This document shows, one piece after another, positions 37,243 to 48,136 of a stretch of DNA of 64,000 nucleotides. The notes below the pieces were generated by a model, which worked only from the letters and a program-made list of their open reading frames with translations, did no database searches and had not been told where the DNA came from. The DNA is taken from positions 124,001 to 188,000 of the forward strand of contig JAQGMJ010000040.1 in NCBI GenBank assembly GCA_028292405.1, written 5' to 3'. Both the position numbers and the translations under genes were made by a program. Source of the DNA: Betaproteobacteria bacterium (GTDB lineage: Bacteria > Pseudomonadota > Gammaproteobacteria > Burkholderiales > JAEUOS01). Within the stretch, counting starts at the first letter, position 1. Each line of letters begins with the position of its first letter.

Positions 37243-38577
37243 TCAGCCGGCCATCCAGGCTTCGATGTCGGCGACGGTCTTCGGGCATTCGCTGGTGATG
37301 ATGTCGCAGCCCTTGGCCGTGACCAGGGCGTCGTCCTCGATGCGGATGCCGATGTTCCAGAAATGCTTGGGTACGTTGCGCGCGGGACGCACGTAGATGC
37401 CTGGCTCCACCGTCACCATGTTGCCGGGCGCCAGGGGCAGCCACTTGTCGCCGTGCTTGTAGTCGCCGGCGTCGTGCACGTCGAGGCCCAGCCAGTGGCC
37501 GGTGCGGTGCATATAGAAACGGAAGTAGCCGCCCTCGCGCTTGTTGCCCTGCTCGATGGCCGCATCGACGCTGCCCTTGAGCAGGCCGACGTCGACCATT
37601 CCCTGCGCCAGCACCTTCACCGCCGCTTCGTGCGGCACGTTGAAGGGCACGCCGGGTTTGGTTTTGGCGATCGCCGCCGCCTGGGCGTCGAGCACGATCT
37701 GGTAGAGGTCGCGCTGCGGGCCGCTGAACTTGCCGTTGACCGGGAAGGTGCGGGTGATGTCGCTGGCGTAGCTGTTCAGTTCGCAGCCGGCATCGATCAA
37801 GAGCAGGTCGCCATCCTTCATCTTCTGGTCGTTGCTGACGTAGTGCAGCACGCAGGCGTTGGCGCCGGCGGCGACGATGGAGGTGTAGGCTGGATATTCG
37901 GACCCTTGGCGGCGGAACTCGTGCAGCAGCTCGGCTTCCACTTCGTATTCATAAGCGCCGGGTTTGGCGGTGCGCATGGCGCGCTTGTGCGCCTCGGTGG
38001 AAATGGCGCCGGCGCGGCGCATGGTGTCGATCTCGTGCTTGTCCTTCACCAGGCGCATGGCGTCGATCAGCGCGCGCGCGTCGCGGATCGCCTCCGGCGC
38101 GTTCATCCCGGAGCGCGCCATGCCGCGCACGGCGTTGAGCGCCTTGACCACGCGCTCGTCGAAGGCGGCATCGAAACCCATCGAGTAGAACAGATTGGGC
38201 GCGCCGCCCAGGAGACTGGGCAGGCGCGCGTCGAATTCCTCGACGGCATAGGCCTGGTCGAAAGCGAAAGTGGTGCGCGCCGCCTGCGGGCCATGGCGAA
38301 AGCCGTCCCATATCTCGCGCTCTTCATGCTTGGCACGGCAAAACAGGATGGAGGTGGCTACCTTCTTGCCGGCGATCAGCACGATCACTGCTTCCGGTTC
38401 GGTGAAGCCGGACAGGTAGTAGGAGTAGCTGTCGTGCCGGTAGGGGTAGTGGGCATCGCGGTTGCGCGGCGCTTCCGGCGAAGTGGGAATGATGGCGATG
38501 CCGCCGCCGGCGTCCTTCAGTTGCTTGAGCAGGCGCGCGCGGCGCGCGGCGTAGGGCTTGGGATTGAATGGGGTCAT
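37243..38577 (-). CDS. pepP: Xaa-Pro aminopeptidase
   Basis: DGDLLLIDAGCELNSYASDITRTFPVNGKF...HRTGHWLGLDVHDAG...TVEPGIYV. Confidence 0.95.
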   Translation of the reverse strand: MTPFNPKPYAARRARLLKQLKDAGGGIAIIPTSPEAPRNRDAHYPYRHDSYSYYLSGFTEPEAVIVLIAGKKVATSILFCRAKHEEREIWDGFRHGPQAARTTFAFDQAYAVEEFDARLPSLLGGAPNLFYSMGFDAAFDERVVKALNAVRGMARSGMNAPEAIRDARALIDAMRLVKDKHEIDTMRRAGAISTEAHKRAMRTAKPGAYEYEVEAELLHEFRRQGSEYPAYTSIVAAGANACVLHYVSNDQKMKDGDLLLIDAGCELNSYASDITRTFPVNGKFSGPQRDLYQIVLDAQAAAIAKTKPGVPFNVPHEAAVKVLAQGMVDVGLLKGSVDAAIEQGNKREGGYFRFYMHRTGHWLGLDVHDAGDYKHGDKWLPLAPGNMVTVEPGIYVRPARNVPKHFWNIGIRIEDDALVTAKGCDIITSECPKTVADIEAWMAG

Positions 38578-38586
38578 GGGGATATT

Positions 38587-39630
<1,044 letters not shown>

Positions 39631-39634
<4 letters not shown>

Positions 39635-40371
39635 GCGTTCAGGCCCGTGCGCCGGACCAGGCGCTCCAGCAGCACGCCCGCGGCCATGCCGGCAAGCGCC
39701 GCGGCGATGATGAACAGCTTGTGAGGCAGCGCAAAGGCGGCGACCGACACCACGCCGGCGGTCAGCATGGCGCCGGTGGAGGCGCGGTCTTTCAATAGCG
39801 GCACGACGATGGCGATGAAGGTGAGGGTGCCGGCGAAGTCCAGCGACCAGGCGGCCGGAATATGGCCGCCCAGCAGCACGCCGGCGATGCAGGCGAGCTG
39901 CCAGGTGGACCACAGGCCGAAGCCGCAGCCGAACAGGAACCAGTGACGGCTTTCCGGATGAACTTCGCTTTGCATTCGGCGCAGGGCGGCCGCATAGGCT
40001 TCGTCGGTCAGCAGGTAGGCAAGGAGCACTTTCCAGCGCAGCGGCAGGTGGGCCAGCTTTTCCGCCAGCGCCGCCGAGTAGAGGGCGTGGCGCAGGTTGA
40101 TCACGCCCACGGACAGGACGATGAGCAGGCCGGGCGTGGCCGCCGCTACCAGCTTGGTGATCATGAATTGCGCCGAGCCGGCGAAGACGATGCTGGAGAT
40201 GGCGATGGCCAGCAGCGGGGAAATGCCGGCCTTGACCGCCAGCGCGCCGTAGATCAGGCCGAACGGCACCGCGCCCAGGAGCATGGGGATCACCGCGACC
40301 AGCCCGCGGGCGAACTCGCGGCTCGGCGTGGCCGGGGTGGGCGGGGGCGGTGGGTCCAAAAGCGGGTTCAA
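39631..40371 (-). CDS. azlC: AzlC family branched-chain amino acid permease; likely TTG start overlapping amgK stop
   Basis: EFARGLVAVIPMLLGAVPFGLIYGALAVKAGISPLLAIAISSIVFAGSAQF. Confidence 0.85.
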
Positions 40372-41375
40372 AACGTGTAGCCGGCCTTGGTTTCGATATT
40401 TTCCACCGCCTCGAGCAGGCGCAGCAGGGGAAAGAAGACGGCGTAGCGCGCGCAGGTGCGGCGCGCATAGCGCATCACCAGCGGAATGTCGTTCAGGTAG
40501 TTGGCCTTGCCGTCGCGGTAGTTCAGGCGCGCGAAAATGCCCAGCACCTTGAGGTGGCGCTGCAGGCCCATCCATTCGAAGTCGCGGTAAAAGTCGCCGA
40601 ACTCCGCCTGTACCGGCAGCGCCGCCTTGCGCGCCGCCTCCCAGTAGCGGATGCACCAGTCGAGCACCTGCTCTTCTTCCCACTCGATATAGGCGTCTTT
40701 CAGCAGGGAGGCGAGGTCGTAGGTGATCGGCCCGTACACCGCGTCCTGGAAGTCGAGGATGCCGGGCTCGCCGGGCGCGCCCACCATCAGGTTGCGCGAG
40801 TGGTAGTCGCGATGCACATAGACCTGGGGCTGGGCGAGATTGTTCTCCAGCAGGGTCTCGAAGGCGGCGTCGAGCACCGCGCGCCGCTTCTCGTCCAGGG
40901 TGAGTTGCTTGTGGCGGGCGATGTACCAGTCCGGCAGGAGCTGCATTTCGCGCAGCAGCAGGGCGCGGTCGTAAGGCGGCAGTTCACCCGGGCGGCTGGC
41001 GGCCTGGATGCGCACCAAGGCGCCGAAGGCGTCGCGGTAGAGGGCATCGGCGCGTTTGAGGTCTTGCTGGATGGCGGCGAGGTAGGTGGTGTCGCCAAGG
41101 TCGCTGAGCAGCAAAAAGCCCTGTTCCAGGTCTTGCGCCAGGACTTCGGGCACGTGCACGCCGGCGGCGCCGAACAGGCCGGCGACGCGAATGAAGGGCT
41201 TGCAGTCCTCGTGCTCGGGCGGGGCGTCCATGACAATGCGGGTGCTGCCGTCGTCGGCGAAGCGGGCGCGCAGGTAGCGCCGGAAGCTGGCGTCGCTGGA
41301 AGCGGGAGCGAGGATGAAGGCGCGGCCGGGAAGCTGCTTTTCCAGCCAATGGGTGAGAGCGGCGGTACGGTCCAA
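40368..41375 (-). CDS. amgK: Phosphotransferase, AmgK-like (N-acetylmuramate/N-acetylglucosamine kinase)
   Basis: VYVHRDYHSRNLMVGAPGEPGILDFQDAVYGPITYDLASLLKDAYIEW. Confidence 0.85.
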   Translation of the reverse strand: MDRTAALTHWLEKQLPGRAFILAPASSDASFRRYLRARFADDGSTRIVMDAPPEHEDCKPFIRVAGLFGAAGVHVPEVLAQDLEQGFLLLSDLGDTTYLAAIQQDLKRADALYRDAFGALVRIQAASRPGELPPYDRALLLREMQLLPDWYIARHKQLTLDEKRRAVLDAAFETLLENNLAQPQVYVHRDYHSRNLMVGAPGEPGILDFQDAVYGPITYDLASLLKDAYIEWEEEQVLDWCIRYWEAARKAALPVQAEFGDFYRDFEWMGLQRHLKVLGIFARLNYRDGKANYLNDIPLVMRYARRTCARYAVFFPLLRLLEAVENIETKAGYTF

Positions 41376-41497
41376 GGGGGTGTCCTGGGCTAGGTGGGAA
41401 GGCAGGCACCGGAATTGCGCGCGCTGGCTTATAATCCGTTGAATTTTATCGGATTAACCGTTCGGGCCGGATCGGCCTCGCGGACTTTCGTGAGCCC

Positions 41498-44188
41498 ATG
41501 TATTTGCCGACCGTCTCCCGTCCGCGCTTGAAACCCCTGGCACGCATGCTGATGCTGCTAAGCGCGCTGCCGCTGACGGCCCTGGGGGCGGATCAGGAAG
41601 GGACGACGGCGCAGCCCGTGCAAGTCATTCCCCTGCTGCTGCCCAGCGTGACTTACGTGCTGGCGCAAAACAATGCGCAAGAGCCGCCTGCGCGCAAGCC
41701 CGCTGTCGAAGACCGGCCCGCGGCGGACCCGCCCGCGCCAACAGCGGCTGTGCCGGATCAGCAAGCGGAAACGGTGACTGCGCCGGCCGTGGCGCCCGCA
41801 TTCCCGGCCCCGGCAACGCCGCATGCCCCACCCACACTGCTCGCCGCGGTGTCGCCGGATAAGCCGGCCGCCGATCCGCCGGCCGCGCCCGTTGCCGCCG
41901 GCGTATCCGATGCGCCGGTGGCGCCGCCGGTGGCCGGTGGAAAAATGTCCGGTGCGCTTTCCACGCCCGAACCATCGATCACCGCGGCGCTCGAAACCCC
42001 GCCCGGCGAGCGCCTGGAGCTGAAGGCCGAAGAGCAACTCAGCCCGAATCTTTCGGGCGCCGACGAGGTGCCGATCTTCATCCAGGGCCTGAAGATCTCC
42101 GGCCAGACCGGGGTGCAGACCACGGTGGAGGGCGACGCCGAACTGCGCAAGCGCGGCAGCCTGATGAAGGCCGACACCATCATCTACTACCCGGTGCCCG
42201 ACGAGATGCTGGCCACCGGCGAAGTGCGGGCGCTGAAGGACGGCGACCTCTTCACCGGCTCGGAATTGCGTCTCAAGATGGATGCGCAGACCGGCTATTT
42301 CCTCGACGTTCACTATCTGCTGGCCGGCGAAAAGGCGCGCGGCGAGGCGCTGCGCATGGACTTTCTCGGCCAGAACGCCTATCACGCGGAGAACGCGACC
42401 TACACGACTTGCGGACCGGGCAACGACGACTGGTTTCTCAAGGTCGACAAGATGAACCTGGACTTCGGCCGCGACGTCGGCGAGGCCGAAGGCGCGAAAG
42501 TCGTTTTTCTCGGCCGCGAGATCATGGCCTTGCCGAGCCTGTCGTTTTCGCTCAACGACAAGCGCAAGTCGGGTTTTCTCGCGCCTTCCTTCGGCAGCTC
42601 GGTCCAGAGCGGGCAGGAACTGACGATTCCCTATTACTGGAATATCGCGCCCAATCGCGATGCCACCCTGACGGAGCGCTACATGTCCAAGCGCGGCCTG
42701 CAAAGCAGCGCCAGCTTCCGCTACATGGGCGACGGCTACAAGGGCCAGATCAGCGGCGAGGTGCTGCCCGACGACAACCAGACGCACACTACGCGCTCGG
42801 GATTCAGCATCCTGCATACGCAGACCCTGGCGCCGGGCCTGACCGCCAACCTGAACGTCAACAAGGTGTCGGACAACACCTATTTCACCGACCTGTCGGC
42901 AAAACTGGCGCTGACCGCGCAGACCTACCTGACGCGTGAGGGCTCGCTGAGCTACGCCGCCAACGGCTACAACCTTACGTTCCGCGCCCAGGCCTTCCAG
43001 ACCCTGCAGGATCCGCTGGCTCCGGTGGCGGTGCCGTATTTCCGCTTGCCCGAACTGTCCTTCAGCACCCTGCGCTATGACGTCAAGGGTTTTGACATCG
43101 GGCTTGACGCCGACTACACGCGCTTTTCCAATGCCACCCAGGTGATGGGTAACCGTTCTTACGTGGCGCCGTCGATCAGCTATCCCTTCGTCCGGCCGGG
43201 TTACTACATCACGCCAAAGATTTCCTTCAGCTCGACTCACTACAACCTGGAAAACCTGGCCGCTTGGCAGACCGACGTGGCGCTGCCGGCCAACGCCCGC
43301 GAGGGCATCGTGCGCAACCTGCCGATCGCCAGCGTCGACAGCGGCATGACCTTCGAGCGGCCGGCCGAGTATTTCGGCAAGAGCTATACCCAGACCCTGG
43401 AGCCGCGCCTCTACTACCTGCGGGTGCCGTATCGCGACCAGTCGAACATTCCGATTTTCGACACCGGCGCGGCCGACTTCAATTTTTCGCAAATCTTCTC
43501 CGAAAACATCTACAGCGGCTACGACCGCATTGCCGACGCCAACCAGCTCACGGCGGCGGTGTCGACGCGCCTGCTCAGCACCGACTCCGGCGCCGAACGC
43601 CTGCGCGTCTCGATCGGCCAGCGTTACTATTTCACCACCCAGCGCGTGACCCTGCCGGGGGAGAACGCGCGGGTGGACAAGGCTTCGGACTACCTGGCGG
43701 CGATTTCCGGCGACATCGTACCGAAGGTACGCTTCGACTCCGCCCTGGAATACGACCCGAACATGAAGCAGATCCAGCGTGTCACCCACGGCGTGCGCTG
43801 GTCGCCGGAGCCCGGCAACACGGTGTCGGCGGCCTACCGCTACCAGCGCGACCTGCTCGAGGAAGTCGACTTCGCCAGCCAGTGGCGGGTGACGCCGCGC
43901 TGGTACGGCGTCGGCCGGTACAATTACTCCCTGCGCGATGGACATCTCGCGGAAGCCCTGGCCGGTTTCGAGTATGACGGCGACTGCTGGGTCGGGCGGG
44001 TGGTGCTGCAGAAATACGCGCTGGCGACTCAGAGATCCAGTACCTCGATTTTTTTCCAGATCGAGCTGAACGGCTTGTCCAGGCTCGGGTCCAATCCGCT
44101 GGACGTGCTCAAGCGCAACATTCCTGGTTATACCAAGCTGTACGAGAACCAGACTGCGCAACCGCGCACCTTCAACAACTATGAGTAA
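41498..44188 (+). CDS. lptD: LPS-assembly protein LptD with Pro/Ala-rich N-terminal extension
   Basis: LptD jelly-roll and barrel segments (YTTCGPGNDDWFLKVDKMNLDFGRDVGEAEGAKVVFLG...IPYYWNIAPNRDATLTERYMSKRG). Confidence 0.95.
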   Translation: MYLPTVSRPRLKPLARMLMLLSALPLTALGADQEGTTAQPVQVIPLLLPSVTYVLAQNNAQEPPARKPAVEDRPAADPPAPTAAVPDQQAETVTAPAVAPAFPAPATPHAPPTLLAAVSPDKPAADPPAAPVAAGVSDAPVAPPVAGGKMSGALSTPEPSITAALETPPGERLELKAEEQLSPNLSGADEVPIFIQGLKISGQTGVQTTVEGDAELRKRGSLMKADTIIYYPVPDEMLATGEVRALKDGDLFTGSELRLKMDAQTGYFLDVHYLLAGEKARGEALRMDFLGQNAYHAENATYTTCGPGNDDWFLKVDKMNLDFGRDVGEAEGAKVVFLGREIMALPSLSFSLNDKRKSGFLAPSFGSSVQSGQELTIPYYWNIAPNRDATLTERYMSKRGLQSSASFRYMGDGYKGQISGEVLPDDNQTHTTRSGFSILHTQTLAPGLTANLNVNKVSDNTYFTDLSAKLALTAQTYLTREGSLSYAANGYNLTFRAQAFQTLQDPLAPVAVPYFRLPELSFSTLRYDVKGFDIGLDADYTRFSNATQVMGNRSYVAPSISYPFVRPGYYITPKISFSSTHYNLENLAAWQTDVALPANAREGIVRNLPIASVDSGMTFERPAEYFGKSYTQTLEPRLYYLRVPYRDQSNIPIFDTGAADFNFSQIFSENIYSGYDRIADANQLTAAVSTRLLSTDSGAERLRVSIGQRYYFTTQRVTLPGENARVDKASDYLAAISGDIVPKVRFDSALEYDPNMKQIQRVTHGVRWSPEPGNTVSAAYRYQRDLLEEVDFASQWRVTPRWYGVGRYNYSLRDGHLAEALAGFEYDGDCWVGRVVLQKYALATQRSSTSIFFQIELNGLSRLGSNPLDVLKRNIPGYTKLYENQTAQPRTFNNYE

Positions 44189-44194
44189 CGATTC

Positions 44195-45556
44195 ATGCAG
44201 TCACGATTTTCACGCCTGATGCTGACTGCCGCCGTGGTGGCGGCCCTGTTGCCGGCCGTCCCGGCGCGGCTTGCGCTGGCGCAAACGCAGCTTAGCCCGC
44301 AACTCTCGAGCAACCCGCGTCCGCGCGTGGTGCTGGCCGACCGTATCGTCGCGGTGGTCAACGACGAGGTCGTCACGCGGCGCGAACTGGACGAACGGGT
44401 GGGCGTGGTGACGCGCGATTTCAACCGCAACAACCGGCCCCTGCCGCCCACAGACGTGCTCGATTCCCAGGTGCTGGAGCGCCTGATCGTCGATCGCGCG
44501 CAGTTGCAGTACGCCAAGGAAAACAGCATCCGCGTCGATGACCAGGCGCTGGACCGCACCCTGGCGCGGATTGCCGAGCAGAACCAGAAGAGCCCTTCCG
44601 AGTTCCGCGACATGCTGGAAAAGCAGGGTGTGCCCTGGTCCAAGTTCCGCGACGATATCCGTAACGAAATCCTGATCACCCGGGTGCGCGAGGCGGCGGT
44701 GGAGAAGTCGGTCATGTGCACCGACGGCGAGATCGAGCAGTTCATGTCCGACAACGGCGCCCAGCAGCAGGCCCAGACCGAGGTCAATCTCGGCCACATC
44801 CTGGTGGTGGTGCCGGAAAATGCCAGCCCGGAGCAGATCGAGCTGCGCAAGAAGCGCGCCGAGGAGGCGCTGGCCCAGCTCAAGACCGGTGCCGATTTCG
44901 CCAAGGTATCGGTGAGCTTTTCCGAGGCGCCCGAAGCCCTCAAGGGCGGCGAGCTGGGCATGCGCACGGAAGATCGTCTGCCGCAACTGTTTGTCGATGC
45001 CGAAACCAAGCTGCAACCGGGCGAGGTCAGCGGCGTGCTCAGGAGCGCCAACGGTTTTCACATTCTCAAGCTGATCGAGCGCAAGCGCGGCGGCGATTCG
45101 AAAATCGCGGTCGAGCAGATCCATGCCCGTCACATCCTGATCAAGACCAATGAGCTGGTGTCGCAGGACCAGGCCAAGCGGCGCCTCGAGGACCTGCGCG
45201 AGCGCCTGGTCAACAAGGCATCCGACTTCGCCGAACTGGCGCGCCTGTATTCCAACGACGGCAGCCGCGACAAGGGCGGCGACCTCGGCTGGATCTACCC
45301 CGGCGACACCGTGCCGGAATTCGAGAAGGCGATGAACGACCTGAAGGTCGGCGAGATCAGCCAGCCGGTGCAAAGCCAGTTCGGCTGGCACCTGATCCAG
45401 GTGCTGGAGCGGCGCAACGCCGACATGAGCCCGGAGCGGGTGCGCGCGGCCGCATGCCAGACCATCCGCGAGCGCAAGTCCGACGAGGCCTACCAGGAAT
45501 GGGTGCGCCAGTTGCGCGACCGCACCTATGTCGAACTGCGTCTGGAAGAGCGCTGA
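44195..45556 (+). CDS. surA: Periplasmic peptidyl-prolyl isomerase SurA
   Basis: DRIVAVVNDEVVTRRELDERV; two parvulin domains. Confidence 0.95.
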   Translation: MQSRFSRLMLTAAVVAALLPAVPARLALAQTQLSPQLSSNPRPRVVLADRIVAVVNDEVVTRRELDERVGVVTRDFNRNNRPLPPTDVLDSQVLERLIVDRAQLQYAKENSIRVDDQALDRTLARIAEQNQKSPSEFRDMLEKQGVPWSKFRDDIRNEILITRVREAAVEKSVMCTDGEIEQFMSDNGAQQQAQTEVNLGHILVVVPENASPEQIELRKKRAEEALAQLKTGADFAKVSVSFSEAPEALKGGELGMRTEDRLPQLFVDAETKLQPGEVSGVLRSANGFHILKLIERKRGGDSKIAVEQIHARHILIKTNELVSQDQAKRRLEDLRERLVNKASDFAELARLYSNDGSRDKGGDLGWIYPGDTVPEFEKAMNDLKVGEISQPVQSQFGWHLIQVLERRNADMSPERVRAAACQTIRERKSDEAYQEWVRQLRDRTYVELRLEER

Positions 45557-45588
45557 TCCGCGCCTGCGCGCCTGATCAGCCCGGCGCG

Positions 45589-46659
45589 ATGCGCAAGTCC
45601 GTTCAGCCCCGGGCCTTGCCCCTGATCGCGCTTACAACGGGCGAGCCGGCCGGCATCGGCCCGGACCTGGCGCTGATGCTGGCGGCCCGGCCGGCGGCGC
45701 GGCGCGGCGCGCGCCTGGTGCTGGTGGGCGACGCGCAAATGCTGGCGCGCCGCGCCACCCGTTTGGGATTGAAAGTGACCCTGCGCAGCTGCGCCGGCCT
45801 TGCGGCCTGCGCCGCGCCCGGTCCGGGCGTGGCGGTGCTGCATGTGCCGCTGGCGCATCCGGCGCATCCGGGCCACCTCGACGCGCGCAATGCCGCCTAC
45901 GTGCTGGGCACGCTGGACGCGGCGCTGGCCGGCTGCGTCTCCGGCGTCTTCGCCGCCATGGTCACCGCGCCGGTGCACAAGGGGGTGATCAACGAGGCTG
46001 GCATCGCTTTCACCGGACACACCGAATACCTGGCGGAAAAGACGCACACCCTGCGGGTGGTGATGATGCTGGCCGGCGGCCGCCCGCCATTGCGCGTGGC
46101 GCTGGCCACCACCCACCTCGCGCTGAAGGACGTGCCGCGCGCTCTGACGCGTGAAGACCTGCGCACCACCCTCACCATCCTGGAAGCGGACCTGCGCGGC
46201 AAGTTCGGCATCGCCCGGCCGCGCATCGTGGTGGCGGGGCTTAATCCGCATGCCGGCGAGTCCGGCCACATGGGGCGCGAAGAGATCGAGGTGATCACTC
46301 CGGTGCTGGAGGAATTGCGCAAGCGCGGCATGCGCCTGACCGGCCCGCTGCCGGCCGACACCCTGTTCACGCCGCGCGTGCTGGCGGGCGCCGACGCGGT
46401 GCTGGCGATGTATCACGACCAAGGGCTGCCGGTACTGAAGTACGCCACTTTCGGCGAGGGCATCAACATCACGCTGGGCCTGCCGATCATCCGCACCTCG
46501 GTCGATCATGGCACCGCGCTTGATCTTGCCGCGACCCCGGCGAAAGCGAAGACCGCCGATCCCGGCAGCCTCATCACCGCCTTCAGGCTGGCAGTGGATC
46601 TTGCAACCCGCGCCGCGCCCGCCAAGCGCAAAGCGCCAGCACGCCGAAGCAAAAGCTGA
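45589..46659 (+). CDS. pdxA: 4-hydroxythreonine-4-phosphate dehydrogenase
   Basis: TTGEPAGIGPDLAL...VTAPVHKGVINEAGIAFTGHTEYLAE...YHDQGLPVLKYATFGEGINITLGLPIIRTSVDHGTALDLA. Confidence 0.95.
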   Translation: MRKSVQPRALPLIALTTGEPAGIGPDLALMLAARPAARRGARLVLVGDAQMLARRATRLGLKVTLRSCAGLAACAAPGPGVAVLHVPLAHPAHPGHLDARNAAYVLGTLDAALAGCVSGVFAAMVTAPVHKGVINEAGIAFTGHTEYLAEKTHTLRVVMMLAGGRPPLRVALATTHLALKDVPRALTREDLRTTLTILEADLRGKFGIARPRIVVAGLNPHAGESGHMGREEIEVITPVLEELRKRGMRLTGPLPADTLFTPRVLAGADAVLAMYHDQGLPVLKYATFGEGINITLGLPIIRTSVDHGTALDLAATPAKAKTADPGSLITAFRLAVDLATRAAPAKRKAPARRSKS

Positions 46660-48136
46660 CCGCCGGCCAGTTGCCCCAGCGCACGTAAGGGGTGGCGCCG
46701 CTGCGCGCCTGCACGGTGGCCTTGAGCGCGCCTTCGGTGAAATAAGGCAGCAGCGCGGTGACGCGGCCTTGCGCATCGATGGCGGCGGTGGCGCCGGTGT
46801 TGGTGGCGCGCAGCATCGGCCGCCCGGTTTCCAGCGCGCGCATGCGGCTGATCTGCAGGTGCTGCGGCACCGCCAGGCTGTCGCCGAACCAGGCGATGTT
46901 GGAGATGTTCACCAGCAGGTTGGCGCGCGGCAACTGGCGGATGATCTCCTCGCCGAACAAGTCCTCGTAGCAGACATTCAGCGCTACCCAGTGGCCGGAG
47001 AGCAGCATCGGCCGCGGCTTGGGCGACCCGCGCTCGAAGTCGCCCAGCGGAATGTTCATCATCGCCACGAACCAGCGAAAGCCGTAGGGGATGAATTCGC
47101 CGAAGGGCACCAGGTGCCGCTTGTCGTAGCTCTGCACCGGGTCCAATCCCAGGCTGATGACGCTGTTGAAATAGCGTTCGCCCGGTTCGGCACGCGGCAC
47201 GCCGACGATCAGGTTGGTTTTTTGCCTGACGGCGGCGAGCACGAGGTCCTGCAGATAGCCGCGCGGGATCTGCTCGAGAAAGCGCGGTAGCGCCGTCTCG
47301 GGCAGCACCACCAACTCGGCGGGATTGGCGTCGATCAGGCGCTTGTAGGTGGCCAGCGTATCTTCGAAACGGCCGGGGACGAACTTCAACTCCTGCGGGA
47401 TGTTGCCCTGGAGCAGGCTCACCGTCAGCGGCGCGCCTTCCGGCCTGGTCCACTCGATCTGCTGCAGGCCTAGCCCCGCCAGCAGGCTGGCGGCGACCGT
47501 GCCCAGAGGTAGCCAGGCACGGCCGGTTTTTGTCAGGCTTTGCGCCTTGTCGCGCAGCAGCGTGACGCCCAAGGCGAGCAGGGCGGCGGCGCAGGCGTTG
47601 ACGTAGTTCAGGCCGGTGATGCCGAACAGCGGGGCGTAGCCGGCGTAGGGCCCGTCGGTATGCGCATAGCCTAGCGCCGCCCAGGGAAAGCCGGTGAACA
47701 GCCAGCCGCGCAGCCACTCGGCGAAGGCCCAGGCGGCGGGCACCAGCAGCAACTGGCGCAGGTAGGGCGACGCCAGGCCGGGCGCGAGGCGCGCCTGCAG
47801 CCAGCCGGCCATCGCGGGAAAGAGCGCGAGATAGGCGGCGAAGAGCAGGGTGGCCAGGCCGGCGATCAGCGCCGGCATGCCGCCCACATCGTGCATGCTG
47901 ACATAGACCCAGGAGATGCCGGCGCAAAACCAGCCCAGGCCGAAAGCGAAGCCGAGCAGCGCGGCGCGCTTCGGCGCGGCTTCGCGCCACAGCAGCATCA
48001 GGCCGCACAGGGTCAGCGGCGGCAGCCACCACCAATTGAGCGGCGCCAGGCCGGCAACGCTGCATGCGCCCAGCGCCAGCGCGGCGGCAGGTGCCGCGAG
48101 CCGTGCTACCACGCGCCTGCCGCCCTGCTCAGGCAT
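46583..48136 (-). CDS. lnt: Apolipoprotein N-acyltransferase
   Basis: SLLQGNIPQELKFVPGRFEDTLATYKRLI...VVLPETALPRFLEQIP...LNVCYEDLFGEEI. Confidence 0.95.
   Translation of the reverse strand: MPEQGGRRVVARLAAPAAALALGACSVAGLAPLNWWWLPPLTLCGLMLLWREAAPKRAALLGFAFGLGWFCAGISWVYVSMHDVGGMPALIAGLATLLFAAYLALFPAMAGWLQARLAPGLASPYLRQLLLVPAAWAFAEWLRGWLFTGFPWAALGYAHTDGPYAGYAPLFGITGLNYVNACAAALLALGVTLLRDKAQSLTKTGRAWLPLGTVAASLLAGLGLQQIEWTRPEGAPLTVSLLQGNIPQELKFVPGRFEDTLATYKRLIDANPAELVVLPETALPRFLEQIPRGYLQDLVLAAVRQKTNLIVGVPRAEPGERYFNSVISLGLDPVQSYDKRHLVPFGEFIPYGFRWFVAMMNIPLGDFERGSPKPRPMLLSGHWVALNVCYEDLFGEEIIRQLPRANLLVNISNIAWFGDSLAVPQHLQISRMRALETGRPMLRATNTGATAAIDAQGRVTALLPYFTEGALKATVQARSGATPYVRWGNWPAVSFCFGVLALCAWRARRGLQDPLPA

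Noticed and set aside
41558-44161. 867-aa antisense ORF over lptD
   Set aside because: Shadow ORF from high GC3 codon usage; the opposite strand is unmistakably lptD and the antisense product shows no recognisable domains.
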